This document shows positions 1 to 8,811 of a stretch of DNA of 64,000 nucleotides, piece by piece; position 1 is the first letter of the stretch, and each line of letters opens with the position of its first letter. The translations under genes and the position numbers were made by a program. This stretch comes from Brevibacterium atlanticum (GTDB taxonomy: Bacteria > Actinomycetota > Actinomycetes > Actinomycetales > Brevibacteriaceae). A model generated the notes under the pieces. That model did not search any database. It was not told the origin of the DNA and saw only the letters and a program-made list of their open reading frames with translations. Where the stretch lies: positions 2,966,503 through 3,030,502 of the forward strand of contig NZ_CP050152.1 in the NCBI RefSeq assembly GCF_011617245.1. Reading direction: 5' to 3'.

Positions 1-1498
1 AGCCATCGACGCCGTGCTCGATCTCGAGAAGATGGGGCTGCCCTTCAACCGCACCCCCGAAGGCAAGATCGACCAGCGTCGCTTCGGCGGTCACACGCGC
101 GACCACGGCAAGTCCGCCGTCCGTCGTTCGTGCTACGCAGCCGACCGCACCGGTCACATGATCCTCCAGACCCTCTACCAGAACTGCGTCAAGCACGGCG
201 TCGAGTTCTACAACGAGTTCTACGTCCTCGACCTCGTGATGACCGAGGTCGACGGGGTCAAGCGCCCGGCCGGTGTCGTGTCCTACGAACTGGCCACCGG
301 TGAGATCCACGTCTTCCAGGCGAAGTCGATCGTCTTCGCCACCGGCGGTGTCGGCAAGGTCTTCAAGACCACCTCGAACGCCCACACCCTGACCGGCGAC
401 GGCATGGCCGTGACCTACAACCGCGGCATCCCGCTCGAGGACATGGAGTTCTTCCAGTTCCACCCGACAGGTCTTGCCGGCCTGGGCATCCTGCTGTCCG
501 AGGCGGCCCGTGGTGAGGGCGGCATCCTCCGCAACTCCGAGGGAGAGCGCTTCATGGAGCGCTACGCTCCGACGATCAAGGACCTCGCCCCGCGTGACAT
601 CGTGGCCCGTTCGATGGCCAACGAGGTGCGCGAAGGCCGTGGCTGCGGACCGAACAAGGACTACGTCCTCCTCGACCTCACCCATCTCGAGCCCTCGCAC
701 ATCGACGAGAAGCTGCCCGACATCACGGAGTTCGCCCGCACCTACCTCGGCGTGGAGCCCTACACCGAACCGGTGCCGGTGTTCCCGACCGCGCATTACG
801 CGATGGGCGGCATCCCGACGAACATCGAGGCCGAGGTCCTCGGTGACAACGACAACATCATCCCCGGCCTCTACGCGGCCGGTGAGTGCGCCTGCGTGTC
901 CGTGCACGGCTCGAACCGCCTGGGCACGAACTCGCTTCTCGACATCAACGTCTTCGGCAAGCGCGCCGGCATCGCCGCCGCGGAATACGCCAAGACCGCC
1001 GATTCCGTCGAGCTCCCGGAGAACCCGGAGACCGACGTCGTCGAACTGCTCGAGAAGATGCGAACCTCGGACGGAACCGAACGCATCGGTGCCATCCGCA
1101 AGGATCTGCAGGACGTCATGGACGCCAACGTCCAGGTGTTCCGCACCGACGAGACCCTCCGGGAAGCCCTCGACAAGATCGCCGAGCTGCGCGAACGCTA
1201 CAACAACGTGGGCATCCAGGACCGCGGCAAGCGCTACAACCTCGATCTGCTCGAGGCCGTCGAGCTGGGGTTCCTGCTCGAGCTCGCCGAGGTCATCTCC
1301 GTCGCCGCCATCCACCGCAAGGAATCCCGCGGGGGACACTTCCGCGAGGACTTCCCGGATCGCGACGACGAGAAGTTCATGCACCACACGATGACCTACC
1401 TCGATCCCGAAGCGGAGACCGACGGCATCAAGGGCATGCGTCTTGAGACGAAGCCCGTCATCGTCACCCGTTACCAGCCGATGGAGCGTAAGTACTGA
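1..1498 (+). CDS. sdhA: Succinate dehydrogenase flavoprotein subunit (5' end outside window)
   Basis: This is the FAD-bearing catalytic subunit of succinate dehydrogenase, which oxidises succinate to fumarate in the TCA cycle and passes electrons to the iron-sulfur subunit. The reading frame is open from base 2, so the N-terminal FAD dinucleotide motif lies upstream of the window. About 498 residues are visible of a family length near 580. Recognisable family segments are [43 protein letters not shown] and [12 protein letters not shown], the last being the C-terminal FAD and substrate-closing region. It overlaps sdhB by one base (TGATG), which implies translational coupling. Identification is secure. 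Confidence 0.96.
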   Translation, partial: AIDAVLDLEKMGLPFNRTPEGKIDQRRFGGHTRDHGKSAVRRSCYAADRTGHMILQTLYQNCVKHGVEFYNEFYVLDLVMTEVDGVKRPAGVVSYELATGEIHVFQAKSIVFATGGVGKVFKTTSNAHTLTGDGMAVTYNRGIPLEDMEFFQFHPTGLAGLGILLSEAARGEGGILRNSEGERFMERYAPTIKDLAPRDIVARSMANEVREGRGCGPNKDYVLLDLTHLEPSHIDEKLPDITEFARTYLGVEPYTEPVPVFPTAHYAMGGIPTNIEAEVLGDNDNIIPGLYAAGECACVSVHGSNRLGTNSLLDINVFGKRAGIAAAEYAKTADSVELPENPETDVVELLEKMRTSDGTERIGAIRKDLQDVMDANVQVFRTDETLREALDKIAELRERYNNVGIQDRGKRYNLDLLEAVELGFLLELAEVISVAAIHRKESRGGHFREDFPDRDDEKFMHHTMTYLDPEAETDGIKGMRLETKPVIVTRYQPMERKY

Positions 1499-2289
1499 TG
1501 AGCACCACTGCAGAAACAGCCGAACCAGCGTCGAAGATCGACCTGCCCACGAGCGTCTCGGGCGAAGGCGGTTCCATTCCGTCCTTCGACTGCACCTTCC
1601 GGATCGCCCGCTTCGATCCCGAGGTCGACTCGGAGCCGCACTGGGAAGAGTACAACGTCACGATGTACGGCACCGACCGTGTGCTCGACGCCCTCCACAA
1701 GATCAAGTGGGAGATCGACGGCTCGCTGTCCTTCCGCCGGTCCTGCGCCCACGGCGTGTGCGGTTCCGATGCCATGCGCATCAACGGCCGCAACCGCCTG
1801 GCCTGCAAGACCCTGCTCAAGGACCTCGACACGTCCAAGCCGATCACCGTCGAGGCGATCAAGGGACTGCCGCTCGAGAAGGACATGATCGTCGACATGG
1901 AGCCCTTCTTCCAGTCGTACCGCGAGATCATGCCCTTCCTCATCACCTCGGGTCACGAGCCCACCCGTGAGCGTCTGCAGTCGGCCGAGCAGCGCGCGGC
2001 CTTCGACGACACCACGAAGTGCATCCTCTGCGCCTCGTGCACCTCGTCGTGCCCCGTGTTCTGGACCGACGGCCAGTACTTCGGACCGGCCGCGATCGTC
2101 AATGCGCACCGATTCATCTTCGATTCGCGCGACGAAGGCGGGGACATGCGCCTCGAGATCCTCAACGACAAGGAAGGCGTGTGGCGCTGCCGCACCACCT
2201 TCAACTGCACCGAGGCCTGCCCGCGTGGCATCGAGATCACCAAGGCCATCGCCGAGGTGAAGCAGGCGGTTCTCCAGCGCGCCTTCTGA
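1498..2289 (+). CDS. sdhB: Succinate dehydrogenase iron-sulfur subunit
   Basis: This 263-residue electron-transfer subunit of succinate dehydrogenase carries the three clusters linking FAD to quinone. The 2Fe-2S ligands are in SCAHGVCGSDAM. The 4Fe-4S and 3Fe-4S ligands are in CILCASCTSSCP and CTEACPRGIEI. The ATG at 1498 shares its A with the sdhA stop codon. No sdhC or sdhD follows, so the membrane anchor genes probably precede sdhA, as is usual in actinobacteria. The N-terminus is extended by about 25 residues before the ferredoxin-like fold, within the normal range. Confidence 0.96.
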   Translation: MSTTAETAEPASKIDLPTSVSGEGGSIPSFDCTFRIARFDPEVDSEPHWEEYNVTMYGTDRVLDALHKIKWEIDGSLSFRRSCAHGVCGSDAMRINGRNRLACKTLLKDLDTSKPITVEAIKGLPLEKDMIVDMEPFFQSYREIMPFLITSGHEPTRERLQSAEQRAAFDDTTKCILCASCTSSCPVFWTDGQYFGPAAIVNAHRFIFDSRDEGGDMRLEILNDKEGVWRCRTTFNCTEACPRGIEITKAIAEVKQAVLQRAF

Positions 2290-2343
2290 TCCACGTGAGC
2301 TGAGTCCGACGGTCTGTGTCAGACGGTCTGAGTCAGACTGAGA

Positions 2344-2375
2344 GCGGCTCCGCACCAATCGGTGCGGGGCCGCTT
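2344..2375 (+). terminator. Stem-loop terminator after sdhB
   Basis: A GC-rich inverted repeat (gcggctccgcacc / ggtgcggggccgc, 4-base loop) about 55 bases past the sdhB stop is followed by tttcgt. It is the likely rho-independent end of the sdh transcript. Its right arm is then repeated twice more downstream. Confidence 0.65.
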
Positions 2376-2448
2376 TCGTCTGTGCCGCCTCGGTGCGGGG
2401 CCGTCTTCGTGCGTGCCGCCTCGGTGCGGGGCCGCTTTCGTGCGTGTA
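2361..2448 (+). repeat. 31-bp tandem repeat built on the terminator arm
   Basis: The segment beginning ggtgcggggccg recurs at 2361, 2392 and 2423, an exact 31-base period, with ttcgt and gccgcctc elements kept between copies. The third copy is partial. The repeat appears to have grown from the right arm of the sdh terminator hairpin. The remaining bases to 2644 hold no gene that I can support. Confidence 0.75.
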
Positions 2449-2631
2449 CCGACCTTCGCCTGCGCGATAACCATGGTTCGGCCCATCGCGGAGCCGCCTT
2501 CCGTTCGGCACACCTTTCTCCGGAAAACTCACCGAAGAACGTGAGTATCCCAGAGCAGAGCGTGGCAAACGGGCTGCCTACTCGAGCCGATCGGTGAGGG
2601 GAACCTGAATACTGACGCTGAGAGGCAAAAG

Positions 2632-2645
2632 TAGACTGGGACGCA
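2632..2645 (+). promoter_or_regulatory. Candidate -10 for a leaderless carboxypeptidase mRNA
   Basis: TAGACT ends 7 bases before the ATG at 2645 and there is no ribosome-binding site between them. This spacing would place transcription start at or next to the start codon. The -35 is not convincing. Confidence 0.4.
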
Positions 2646-3940
2646 TGCGTTCACCCGGCTCCACTGCTTCCCCGACGACTGTACCGACAGCGAAGTCTGC
2701 GACTGCGACCGTCGAGGGCCCTGGCTCCGGTTTCGGGCGGGCGCGGGTCCTCCCGATTGCCGCCGCGCTGCTGACGCTCGCCCTCATCGCAGCTCAGGTG
2801 GTCCTCTCCCCCGCCGCCTCGGCGACGACTCCGAGCGGCGAAGAGACGGCACCGGCGTATGTGAGTCCCGAAGATCTCGGCGACGGAGCGAAGGCGCCGA
2901 AGCCGACGGGCACCTCCTGGCTCGTGGGCGATCTCGACTCCGGTGAGCTGCACGTGGCGAAGAACGTTGAGAAGCGGCATGCTCCTGCCTCGACGATCAA
3001 ACTGCTGACGGCGCTGGCCCTCGTCGATGTCCTCGATGACAAGACGAAGAAGGTCACGGCCGAGTTCGAGGACATGGAGATCGACGGGACGAAGGTCGGA
3101 CTCATGCAGAAGAACAAGTACACCATCGACCTGCTCTTCCACGCGATGCTCATGTCGAGCGCCAACGATGCGGCGAATGCCCTCGGGCGGGCCGCCGGCG
3201 GGCAGAAGAAGGCCGTGTCGCTGATGAACGCGAAGGCCGCGGAGCTGGGGATGTCGAACACCCATGCGGTGAACACCTCGGGTCTCGACGCCAAGGGCCA
3301 GTACACGACGGCCGAAGACCTCATGAAGCTCGCGTGGGCGGTGTGCGAGGACGACTATCTGATGAAGGTCATCGGGACGGAGACGTTCAAGTTCCCCGGC
3401 GGGAAGAATCCGCAGACGAAGGAGAAGTTCAAAGGCTACGAGATCCAGAACCACACGAAGATCGTCGGCCAGGTCGACGGCGGTCTGGGGCTGAAGAACG
3501 GGTTCACTCGGGCTGCGAAGGGCTCGTATGTGGCTGTTGCCGAACGCGATGGTCACCGTGTGATCGCGACGATGCTCGGCATCGACAACAACTCCCGGCA
3601 GGTCGCCGTCGACCTCCTCGAATGGGACTTCGCGCAGAAGGATCCGAAGTCGCTGCAGACCGTGCCCGTCGGCGTACAGGCGACCGCCGAGGCCAAGCCC
3701 ACGGCACCGAGCAGCGGCGGCGATGCCGGTGGGGACGAGGACGAAGCGGCCGCCTCGGCGAAGGATTCGGCGAGCGATGAGGGAGACGGCCGGGCATCCT
3801 CCTCGCTCGCCTCTCGGTCCTTGGGTGCAGCCATGGACAACCCCCTGGCACTCGGCCTCCTCGGAGCCGGCGTCGTCCTGCTCATCCTCACAGCGGTGCT
3901 GTGGGTCAGACTGCGCGGACGCCTGCAGGGCCGTCGCTGA
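2645..3940 (+). CDS. D-alanyl-D-alanine carboxypeptidase (low-molecular-weight PBP)
   Basis: This 431-residue protein is a serine peptidase of the S11 family that trims the terminal D-Ala from peptidoglycan pentapeptides. The N-terminus has a basic stretch and a membrane segment at about 35-55, consistent with export. The three active-site motifs are visible: STIK (SxxK nucleophile), SAND (SxN) and KNG in GLKNGFT (KTG box). A C-terminal Ala/Ser/Asp-rich linker leads to one membrane helix (NPLALGLLGAGVVLLILTAV) and a basic tail, so it is anchored at both ends or after signal cleavage at the C-terminus only. KNG in place of KTG also occurs in actinobacterial homologues. It stands alone between two terminators. 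Confidence 0.9.
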   Translation: MRSPGSTASPTTVPTAKSATATVEGPGSGFGRARVLPIAAALLTLALIAAQVVLSPAASATTPSGEETAPAYVSPEDLGDGAKAPKPTGTSWLVGDLDSGELHVAKNVEKRHAPASTIKLLTALALVDVLDDKTKKVTAEFEDMEIDGTKVGLMQKNKYTIDLLFHAMLMSSANDAANALGRAAGGQKKAVSLMNAKAAELGMSNTHAVNTSGLDAKGQYTTAEDLMKLAWAVCEDDYLMKVIGTETFKFPGGKNPQTKEKFKGYEIQNHTKIVGQVDGGLGLKNGFTRAAKGSYVAVAERDGHRVIATMLGIDNNSRQVAVDLLEWDFAQKDPKSLQTVPVGVQATAEAKPTAPSSGGDAGGDEDEAAASAKDSASDEGDGRASSSLASRSLGAAMDNPLALGLLGAGVVLLILTAVLWVRLRGRLQGRR

Positions 3941-4317
3941 GCCACCTCGGCGGTCGCTGAGCCACCTTCGCACGTCGCGCCGCCTCCGCGAGGGGAATTG
4001 CGCGCATGGGCTCCCCTCGCGCTCCGGATTCTGTGGCCTTGACCACGTCGAATGGACAGCGAAGGGCGCGGACGGCTATGCTGATGGTTTGCGTTCAAGT
4101 TGTCCGCATTCATCGAACCGATCGATGCGTTGCTCCTGACGACAATCCATTTGCGTCGCAGGCTCCGATCCTGGTTCATCATTTCGGATGAATGATCCGG
4201 ACACTGTATCTCTTCGAACTGCAGATCCCCATCGGCGACCACCCATCGCCGACTAGACAACCTGAGGAATAGTGCGCGTCGTTGCCGCTATTCACAACTG
4301 AAGAAAGGAGGGAACCC

Positions 4318-4485
4318 ATGTCTGAGTTCCCACAGTGGGTCCAGCGCGGACTCGCACACGCAGGGATGATCGATCCCAGGATCAGCCGTCAGGCTCCCGG
4401 CGAAGTCGCCATCGAGGATGCGACCGGCCGCATCGTGCTCTTCACGGGCACCTCGCTGCGTGAGATCACGCCGCTGGCAGCCTGA
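4318..4485 (+). CDS. Small conserved-looking protein, 55 aa, function unknown
   Basis: I do not recognise this protein. The start at 4318 is chosen because a strong AAAGGAGGG sits 6 bases upstream; an upstream TTG at 4282 has no such site. The product is soluble, has no signal or membrane segment, and contains a short beta-like C-terminal half (EVAIEDATGRIVLFTGTSLREI). It is followed within 10 bases by a strong hairpin, so it is a complete monocistronic unit. The roughly 375 bases upstream (3941-4317) contain only a duplicated gtcgctgagccacct element near 3934 and 3953 and no other supported feature. Confidence 0.6.
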   Translation: MSEFPQWVQRGLAHAGMIDPRISRQAPGEVAIEDATGRIVLFTGTSLREITPLAA

Positions 4486-4492
4486 ACGTGTG

Positions 4493-4523
4493 ACGGCGCC
4501 GACGCCTTCGGCGTGAGCGCCGT
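4493..4523 (+). terminator. Hairpin after the 55-aa gene
   Basis: acggcgc-cgacgcc / ggcgtgagcgccgt closes on a UUCG tetraloop directly after the stop codon. A second perfect 20-base palindrome (cggcggcacg and its complement) follows at 4531-4550. Confidence 0.6.
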
Positions 4524-4614
4524 CTGACGTCGGCGGCACGCGTGCCGCCGCCTGTCCGGTCCCCATCCTGCTGCTGGGTTTCAAGCAGAGGACGAGCCGC
4601 GACAGATGAACTTC

Positions 4615-4656
4615 TGCCCGACATTCCGCAGGTCGCTCCTGCAGGGATGTCGGGCA
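4615..4656. terminator. Convergent-end hairpin
   Basis: tgcccgacat at 4615 pairs with atgtcgggca at 4647, with an inner gcagg/cctgc stem and a 5-base loop. It lies between the 55-aa gene and the convergent oxidoreductase gene and may stop transcription from both sides. Confidence 0.5.
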
Positions 4657-4724
4657 TTGTCATGTTCAGCGGGAGTCAGGGCCAGCCGGCTCGGTCCGGC
4701 CGTTCCCTATCGACCGAAGTGCGA

Positions 4725-7079
4725 CTATGCGAACGCGTCGACTTCGCTGACCACCTCGGCGGGTTCTTCGTCGACCGTCCGAGGTTCGAAGCGAACCATG
4801 ACGGCCTTGAACCCCGGAGTGTTCGACTCCCGGGCGACGAGGTCACGGTGGACCAGGGCGTTCGCTTCCGGGTAGTAGGCGGCGACGCATCCCCTGGCCG
4901 TGGGGTAGGCGACCATGCGGAATTTCTCCGCCCTCCGCTCTTCGCCGTTGAACACGGAGACGACGTCGACGAGCTCACCGTCCTCGACGCCGGCGGGGGC
5001 AAGATCATCGGGATTGATGAGGATCACCCGGCGACCGCCGGAGATGCCGCGGTAGCGGTCGTCGAGGCCGTAGAACGTCGTGTTGTACTGATCGTGCGAG
5101 CGCATCGTCTGCAGCACCAGGTGCCCCTCGTGCGGGTGCAGGTATTCCAACGGCCTGGTGGAGAACTGGGCACGACCCTCGGCGGTGGCGAAGGACCGGT
5201 GATCGCGGGGCGGGTTCGGCAAGACGAAGCCGTACTTGTCCCGCACCCGGGTATTGAAGTCCTCGGTGCCGGGAATGACTCGGGAGACGTGGTCGCGGAT
5301 GACGTCGTAGTCCTCGGCCATGGCCTTCCAGTCGACAGGATGCTCTGGACCGAGCACCGCCTCGGCGATGCGGGCCAGCAGCACGGGTTCGGCGAGCAGG
5401 TGATCCGAGACCGGTTCGAGCCGACCCTGGGTCCGACTGACCACCGACATGGAGTTCTCGACGCTGAGGAACTGGGACCCGCCCGGGTGCTTGTCGTCTC
5501 GGTCGGTCCGGCCGAGCGTCGGCAGGATGATCGAGGTCTTCCCATGGACGACGTGGGAGCGGTTGGGCTTCGTCGAGATGTGCACCGTCAGGCCGGTCTT
5601 CTTCAGTCCCTCCTCCATGGTGGGGGTGTCGGAGTTCGCCATCGCGAGGTTCCCACCGAGGGAGACGAAGACGTCGACCTCGCCGCGGGACATGGCGTGC
5701 ATCGCCTCGGTCGAGTCGTAGCCATGCTCCCGCGGTGCGCTGATGCCGAATTCGGTGTCGAGGCGCTGCAGGAAGTCTTCCTTGGGCTTCTCCCAGATCC
5801 CGAAGGTCCGGTCGCCCTGGACATTGGAATGTCCGCGCACGGGGCAGGCACCGGCCCCGGGTTTGCCGAAGTTGCCCTGCAGGAGAAGCAGGTTGACGAT
5901 CTCCTTGATCGTGTCGACCGAGTGGGGCTGCTGGGTGATTCCGAGGGCCCAGCAGAAGATGGTCGCCTTCGAGGCCGCGAGCATGTCGGCGACGTGTTCG
6001 ATCTCGGTGCGTTCGAGACCGGTGGCGAGTTCGATCTCGGCCCAGTTGAGATCCTTGCGGGCGTCCGCGTAGTCGGCGAATCCGTCGGTGGAGGATTCGA
6101 TGAAGTCGCGGTCGACGATGGTGCCGGGGGCGTCGGCCTCCTTCTTCAGGAGCAGGTGGCCGAGAGCCTGGAACAGTGCCTGATCTCCACCCACGCGGAT
6201 CTGCAGGAATTCGTCGCTGGTGCGCTTTCCGTCGGCGAGCAGGCCCTTGGGAGTCTGCGGGTCTTTGAACCGGAGCAGGCCCGCTTCGGGAAGCGGATTC
6301 ACCGCGACGACCTTGCCGCCGTTGCGGCGGCATTCGGCGAGTGTGCCGAGCATACGTGGATGGTTCGTCCCCGGGTTCTGTCCGACCACGAAGATGAGTT
6401 CGGCCTTCTCGAGGTCTTCGAGTGAGACGGTGCCTTTGCCGATGCCGATCGTCGGCGACAGGGCGGTGCCGGAGGATTCGTGGCACATGTTCGAGCAGTC
6501 GGGAAGGTTGTTCGTGCCGATGCTGCGCGCGAGGAGTTGGTAGAGGAACGCCGTCTCGTTCGGAGTCCGACCCGAGGTGTAGAAGACCGATCGGTTCGGG
6601 TCGGTGGCCCGAATGTGCTCGCCGATGATGTCGAAGGCCTCGGACCACGCGATAGGCGAATAGTGGGTGTCACCGTCGCGGATGATCATCGGATGGGTAA
6701 TCCGGCCCGACTGGCCCAGCCAGTATTCGGTCTTCTGCTCGAGTTCCGCGATGGGATGCTGTTCCCACCAGCCGGGGGTGGCGACACGGGTGGTGTTCTC
6801 CTCGGCGAGAGCCTTGGCACCGTTCTCGCAGAATTCGATCTTCTTCCGGTCCCCGGTGATCGATTCCGGCCAGGCGCATCCGGGGCAGTCGACTCCGTCC
6901 GGCTGGTTGACCCGGAACATCGAGCGCACGGTGCGGCTGGCTCCACCCTGCTTGAGACCGCGCTCGAAGGCGACTTCGACGGCTTTGAGGCCCGCCGCCG
7001 CGGTCTTCGGTGTGCTGACGACGAGATCATCCTCGTCGATGTCGTCGAATTCGACCTTGCGGCCGCGCACCTGTGCCAT
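4725..7079 (-). CDS. FdhF/YdeP-family molybdopterin oxidoreductase alpha subunit
   Basis: This 784-residue protein belongs to the molybdopterin-guanine-dinucleotide oxidoreductases of the FdhA-like alpha subunit group (YdeP type). The body carries molybdopterin-binding segments such as DCSNMCHESSGTAL, VGQNPGTNHPRML and AVNPLPEAG, and a C-terminal dinucleotide-binding domain (MRSHDQYNTTFYG, RVILINPDD). CPGCAWPE near residue 65 replaces the normal N-terminal 4Fe-4S binding motif. The start at 7079 is preferred over a TTG two codons earlier because AGAGGTG lies 8 bases upstream. No accessory subunits or cofactor genes are adjacent. The substrate is unknown; formate is only one possibility, and acid-stress roles are known for YdeP in enterobacteria. 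Confidence 0.85.
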   Translation of the reverse strand: MAQVRGRKVEFDDIDEDDLVVSTPKTAAAGLKAVEVAFERGLKQGGASRTVRSMFRVNQPDGVDCPGCAWPESITGDRKKIEFCENGAKALAEENTTRVATPGWWEQHPIAELEQKTEYWLGQSGRITHPMIIRDGDTHYSPIAWSEAFDIIGEHIRATDPNRSVFYTSGRTPNETAFLYQLLARSIGTNNLPDCSNMCHESSGTALSPTIGIGKGTVSLEDLEKAELIFVVGQNPGTNHPRMLGTLAECRRNGGKVVAVNPLPEAGLLRFKDPQTPKGLLADGKRTSDEFLQIRVGGDQALFQALGHLLLKKEADAPGTIVDRDFIESSTDGFADYADARKDLNWAEIELATGLERTEIEHVADMLAASKATIFCWALGITQQPHSVDTIKEIVNLLLLQGNFGKPGAGACPVRGHSNVQGDRTFGIWEKPKEDFLQRLDTEFGISAPREHGYDSTEAMHAMSRGEVDVFVSLGGNLAMANSDTPTMEEGLKKTGLTVHISTKPNRSHVVHGKTSIILPTLGRTDRDDKHPGGSQFLSVENSMSVVSRTQGRLEPVSDHLLAEPVLLARIAEAVLGPEHPVDWKAMAEDYDVIRDHVSRVIPGTEDFNTRVRDKYGFVLPNPPRDHRSFATAEGRAQFSTRPLEYLHPHEGHLVLQTMRSHDQYNTTFYGLDDRYRGISGGRRVILINPDDLAPAGVEDGELVDVVSVFNGEERRAEKFRMVAYPTARGCVAAYYPEANALVHRDLVARESNTPGFKAVMVRFEPRTVDEEPAEVVSEVDAFA

Positions 7080-7212
7080 TGCCAATCACCTCTGACCGAA
7101 GAACGGAACTGTTGAACCATCCTAGCGGAGTTCGGTGGTGGCGTCGGTGGAGAATCCAGTGTGCGGACACCATCTCATCTGCGGGGATGACTGCGAATGC
7201 GACGGCAGCAAG

Positions 7213-7253
7213 AAGCGGCCCCTCCGGGAACACTCTGCCCGGATGGGCCGCTT
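7213..7253 (-). terminator. Displaced terminator of the ancestral nrdF
   Basis: The arms aagcggccc and gggccgctt, with an inner ccggg/cccgg stem, lie just downstream (minus strand) of a copy of the nrdF 3' end. I infer that this was the original nrdF terminator before the island inserted. Confidence 0.55.
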
Positions 7254-7277
7254 CGTGAAGCTGAATCGGATGGGAGT

Positions 7278-7291
7278 TCAGAAGTCCCAGT
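7278..7291 (-). repeat. Left 14-bp direct repeat (att-like, nrdF 3' end copy)
   Basis: tcagaagtcccagt is identical to 13042-13055, which is the last four codons and stop of nrdF. Read on the minus strand the left copy encodes ESKNWDF-stop after an in-frame stop, that is a stub of the nrdF tail. It marks one end of the island. Confidence 0.65.
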
Positions 7292-7348
7292 TCTTGCTCT
7301 CTTAGGAAGCACAGTCATCGTCCTTCCCGGTGAGAGGCGGGAATTCTT

Positions 7349-7459
7349 GTGGTCGAGGAGATCGCCGGACTCGTGGCCTATCTCGCCAGTCCGATCTCCT
7401 CCGCCGTCAACGGGGCCGCGCTCCGTGCGGACGGCGGCGTCCTGCCGACGCTGCTCTGA
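7349..7459 (+). pseudogene. 3' remnant of a short-chain dehydrogenase gene
   Basis: An open frame encodes VVEEIAGLVAYLASPISS followed by AVNGAALRADGGVLPTLL and a stop. This is the characteristic C-terminal helix and GxxxxxDGG tail of the SDR (FabG-like) family. The nucleotide-binding and YxxxK portions are absent upstream, so only about the last 36 residues survive. It lies inside the island near its left end. The rest of 7086-7348 and 7460-7562 shows no other gene. Confidence 0.7.
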
Positions 7460-7562
7460 GCCGACGCGGCCTCGAGGTCCCAAAGACAAACGAGAAGACG
7501 ATCGATGGGTGTCGGCGCCTGCTCGTCTCCCCGGGCCTGCCCACGACATCCCAATCACGGGC

Positions 7563-7593
7563 TTGACTCTGACGCGACGTCATCGTTTGTGCT
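7563..7593 (+). promoter_or_regulatory. MerR-type promoter/operator of the MFS-merR operon
   Basis: A -35 TTGACT (7563) is followed by the dyad TGACG-cga-CGTCA (7570-7582) and a weak -10 TGTGCT (7588) at a 19-base spacing. An overlong spacer filled by a dyad is the hallmark of promoters activated by MerR-family proteins. The predicted start point falls on or next to the ATG at 7600, and no ribosome-binding site is present, so the mRNA is probably leaderless. Confidence 0.5.
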
Positions 7594-7599
7594 TGTCAC

Positions 7600-8811
7600 A
7601 TGACACGGATCATCTTCTTCTACCTGACCTCCTTCGGCACATCGTTGCTGGGCAACTCGATCACCGCGATAGTGCTCCCACTACTCGTCCTATTCACCAC
7701 GGGCAGTCCGCTGGGAGCCGGGGCCGTTGCTCTCGCCGCCGCAGTGCCCTCTGCTCTCGCCGGACTGCTGATGGGCTCACTCATCGACCGAATCAACCGT
7801 CGCACCGCCGCGGTCCTCTCCGACGTGATCTCGGCTGTGGCGTTGATGGTCCTGCCCGTCATCGATCTCACCTTCGGACTGAACCTGGGATGGTTCATCG
7901 CCGTGGCGATGCTGAACTCCTTCGGCGACGTCCCCGGTATCACGGCGCGGGAGGCCATGCTCCCGGCCATCGCTCGGGCCGCCAGGCTGGACTCTTCGCG
8001 GCTGATCGGCCTGCGGGAATCCCTCGCAGGGGTCTCGCTGCTGGTCGGCCCAGCCATCGCCGGTATCCTCGTCGCCTCCCTGAAACCGGTGACGGTCATG
8101 TGGGTGACCGCCGGCATCGCGGCACTGGCTGCCCTGCTGACCCTCGTCATTCCCTCCCACGCCTCCAGACTGCCGCCCGCGCAGCAGGAGAATTCTGAGT
8201 CCGAGCCGCCCGGCTCCATTTTCCACGGCCTGGCGATCATCTTCCGCACACCACTCCTGCGCACCGTCGTCCTGCTGGGATTGGCGCTGGCCGTCGTGCT
8301 CGCCGCCACACAGGGCATGGTGATCCCGGTACATTTCGCCTTTCAGGACGAGGCCGGATTCGTTGGATTCGTGCTCAGCGCGTTGGCTGCGGGTCTGCTT
8401 GTCGGGGGTGGGCTCTTCGCCGGATTCGGGGCCAGGATCCCGCGCCGGGGGTGGTTCGCCGTCGGTGTCATCGTCGTCGCTCTCGGTTTCGCCGTCATCG
8501 GTATCCTGGGACCTGTGTGGTCGATCTTCGCCGGGGCTGCGATCGTCGGACTGGGCGGCGGCTGCATGAACGCCGTCGTCGGACTGACTTTCGTGGAGAA
8601 CGTCGCAGATGCCAAACGCGGGAAAGTATTGGGTGCCCAGAACGCCCTGATGACTCTTGTCCCGTCGGCGGGCATCGGTGGAGCCGCTCTGCTCATCGAG
8701 ATCGGTAGCCTGCACCTGGCCACGACGGCTCTCGTCCTCCTGTGGATCGGCGCGGCCGCCCTGGCCCTGCTCAGTCCCAGTATCCATCGATTAGGGAAGG
8801 TGTCACCCTGA
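7600..8811 (+). CDS. MFS transporter, drug-efflux-like
   Basis: This 403-residue integral membrane protein has about 12 hydrophobic helices in two six-helix halves. The loop between helices 2 and 3 contains GSLIDRINRR, the major facilitator signature. The central cytoplasmic loop is near residues 190-210 (ASRLPPAQQENSESEP). It resembles multidrug or macrolide exporters of the MFS_3 type; the substrate cannot be read from sequence. The ATG at 7600 has no Shine-Dalgarno and follows a MerR-type promoter. Its stop overlaps the start of the merR gene by one base, so transporter and regulator form an autoregulated unit. Confidence 0.88.
   Translation: MTRIIFFYLTSFGTSLLGNSITAIVLPLLVLFTTGSPLGAGAVALAAAVPSALAGLLMGSLIDRINRRTAAVLSDVISAVALMVLPVIDLTFGLNLGWFIAVAMLNSFGDVPGITAREAMLPAIARAARLDSSRLIGLRESLAGVSLLVGPAIAGILVASLKPVTVMWVTAGIAALAALLTLVIPSHASRLPPAQQENSESEPPGSIFHGLAIIFRTPLLRTVVLLGLALAVVLAATQGMVIPVHFAFQDEAGFVGFVLSALAAGLLVGGGLFAGFGARIPRRGWFAVGVIVVALGFAVIGILGPVWSIFAGAAIVGLGGGCMNAVVGLTFVENVADAKRGKVLGAQNALMTLVPSAGIGGAALLIEIGSLHLATTALVLLWIGAAALALLSPSIHRLGKVSP

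Noticed and set aside
3485..3515. KTG box changed to KNG in the carboxypeptidase
   Set aside because: KNG at this position also occurs in other actinobacterial carboxypeptidases, so it is not an inactivating oddity.
4542..6425. Long plus-strand open frame of 627 codons
   Set aside because: It is the complement of the molybdopterin oxidoreductase gene. The product lacks any recognisable domain and has the composition of an antisense frame in GC-rich DNA.
7278..7302. Full second nrdF gene or pseudogene at the left island end
   Set aside because: Only seven codons precede an in-frame stop. The segment is better explained as the attachment repeat.
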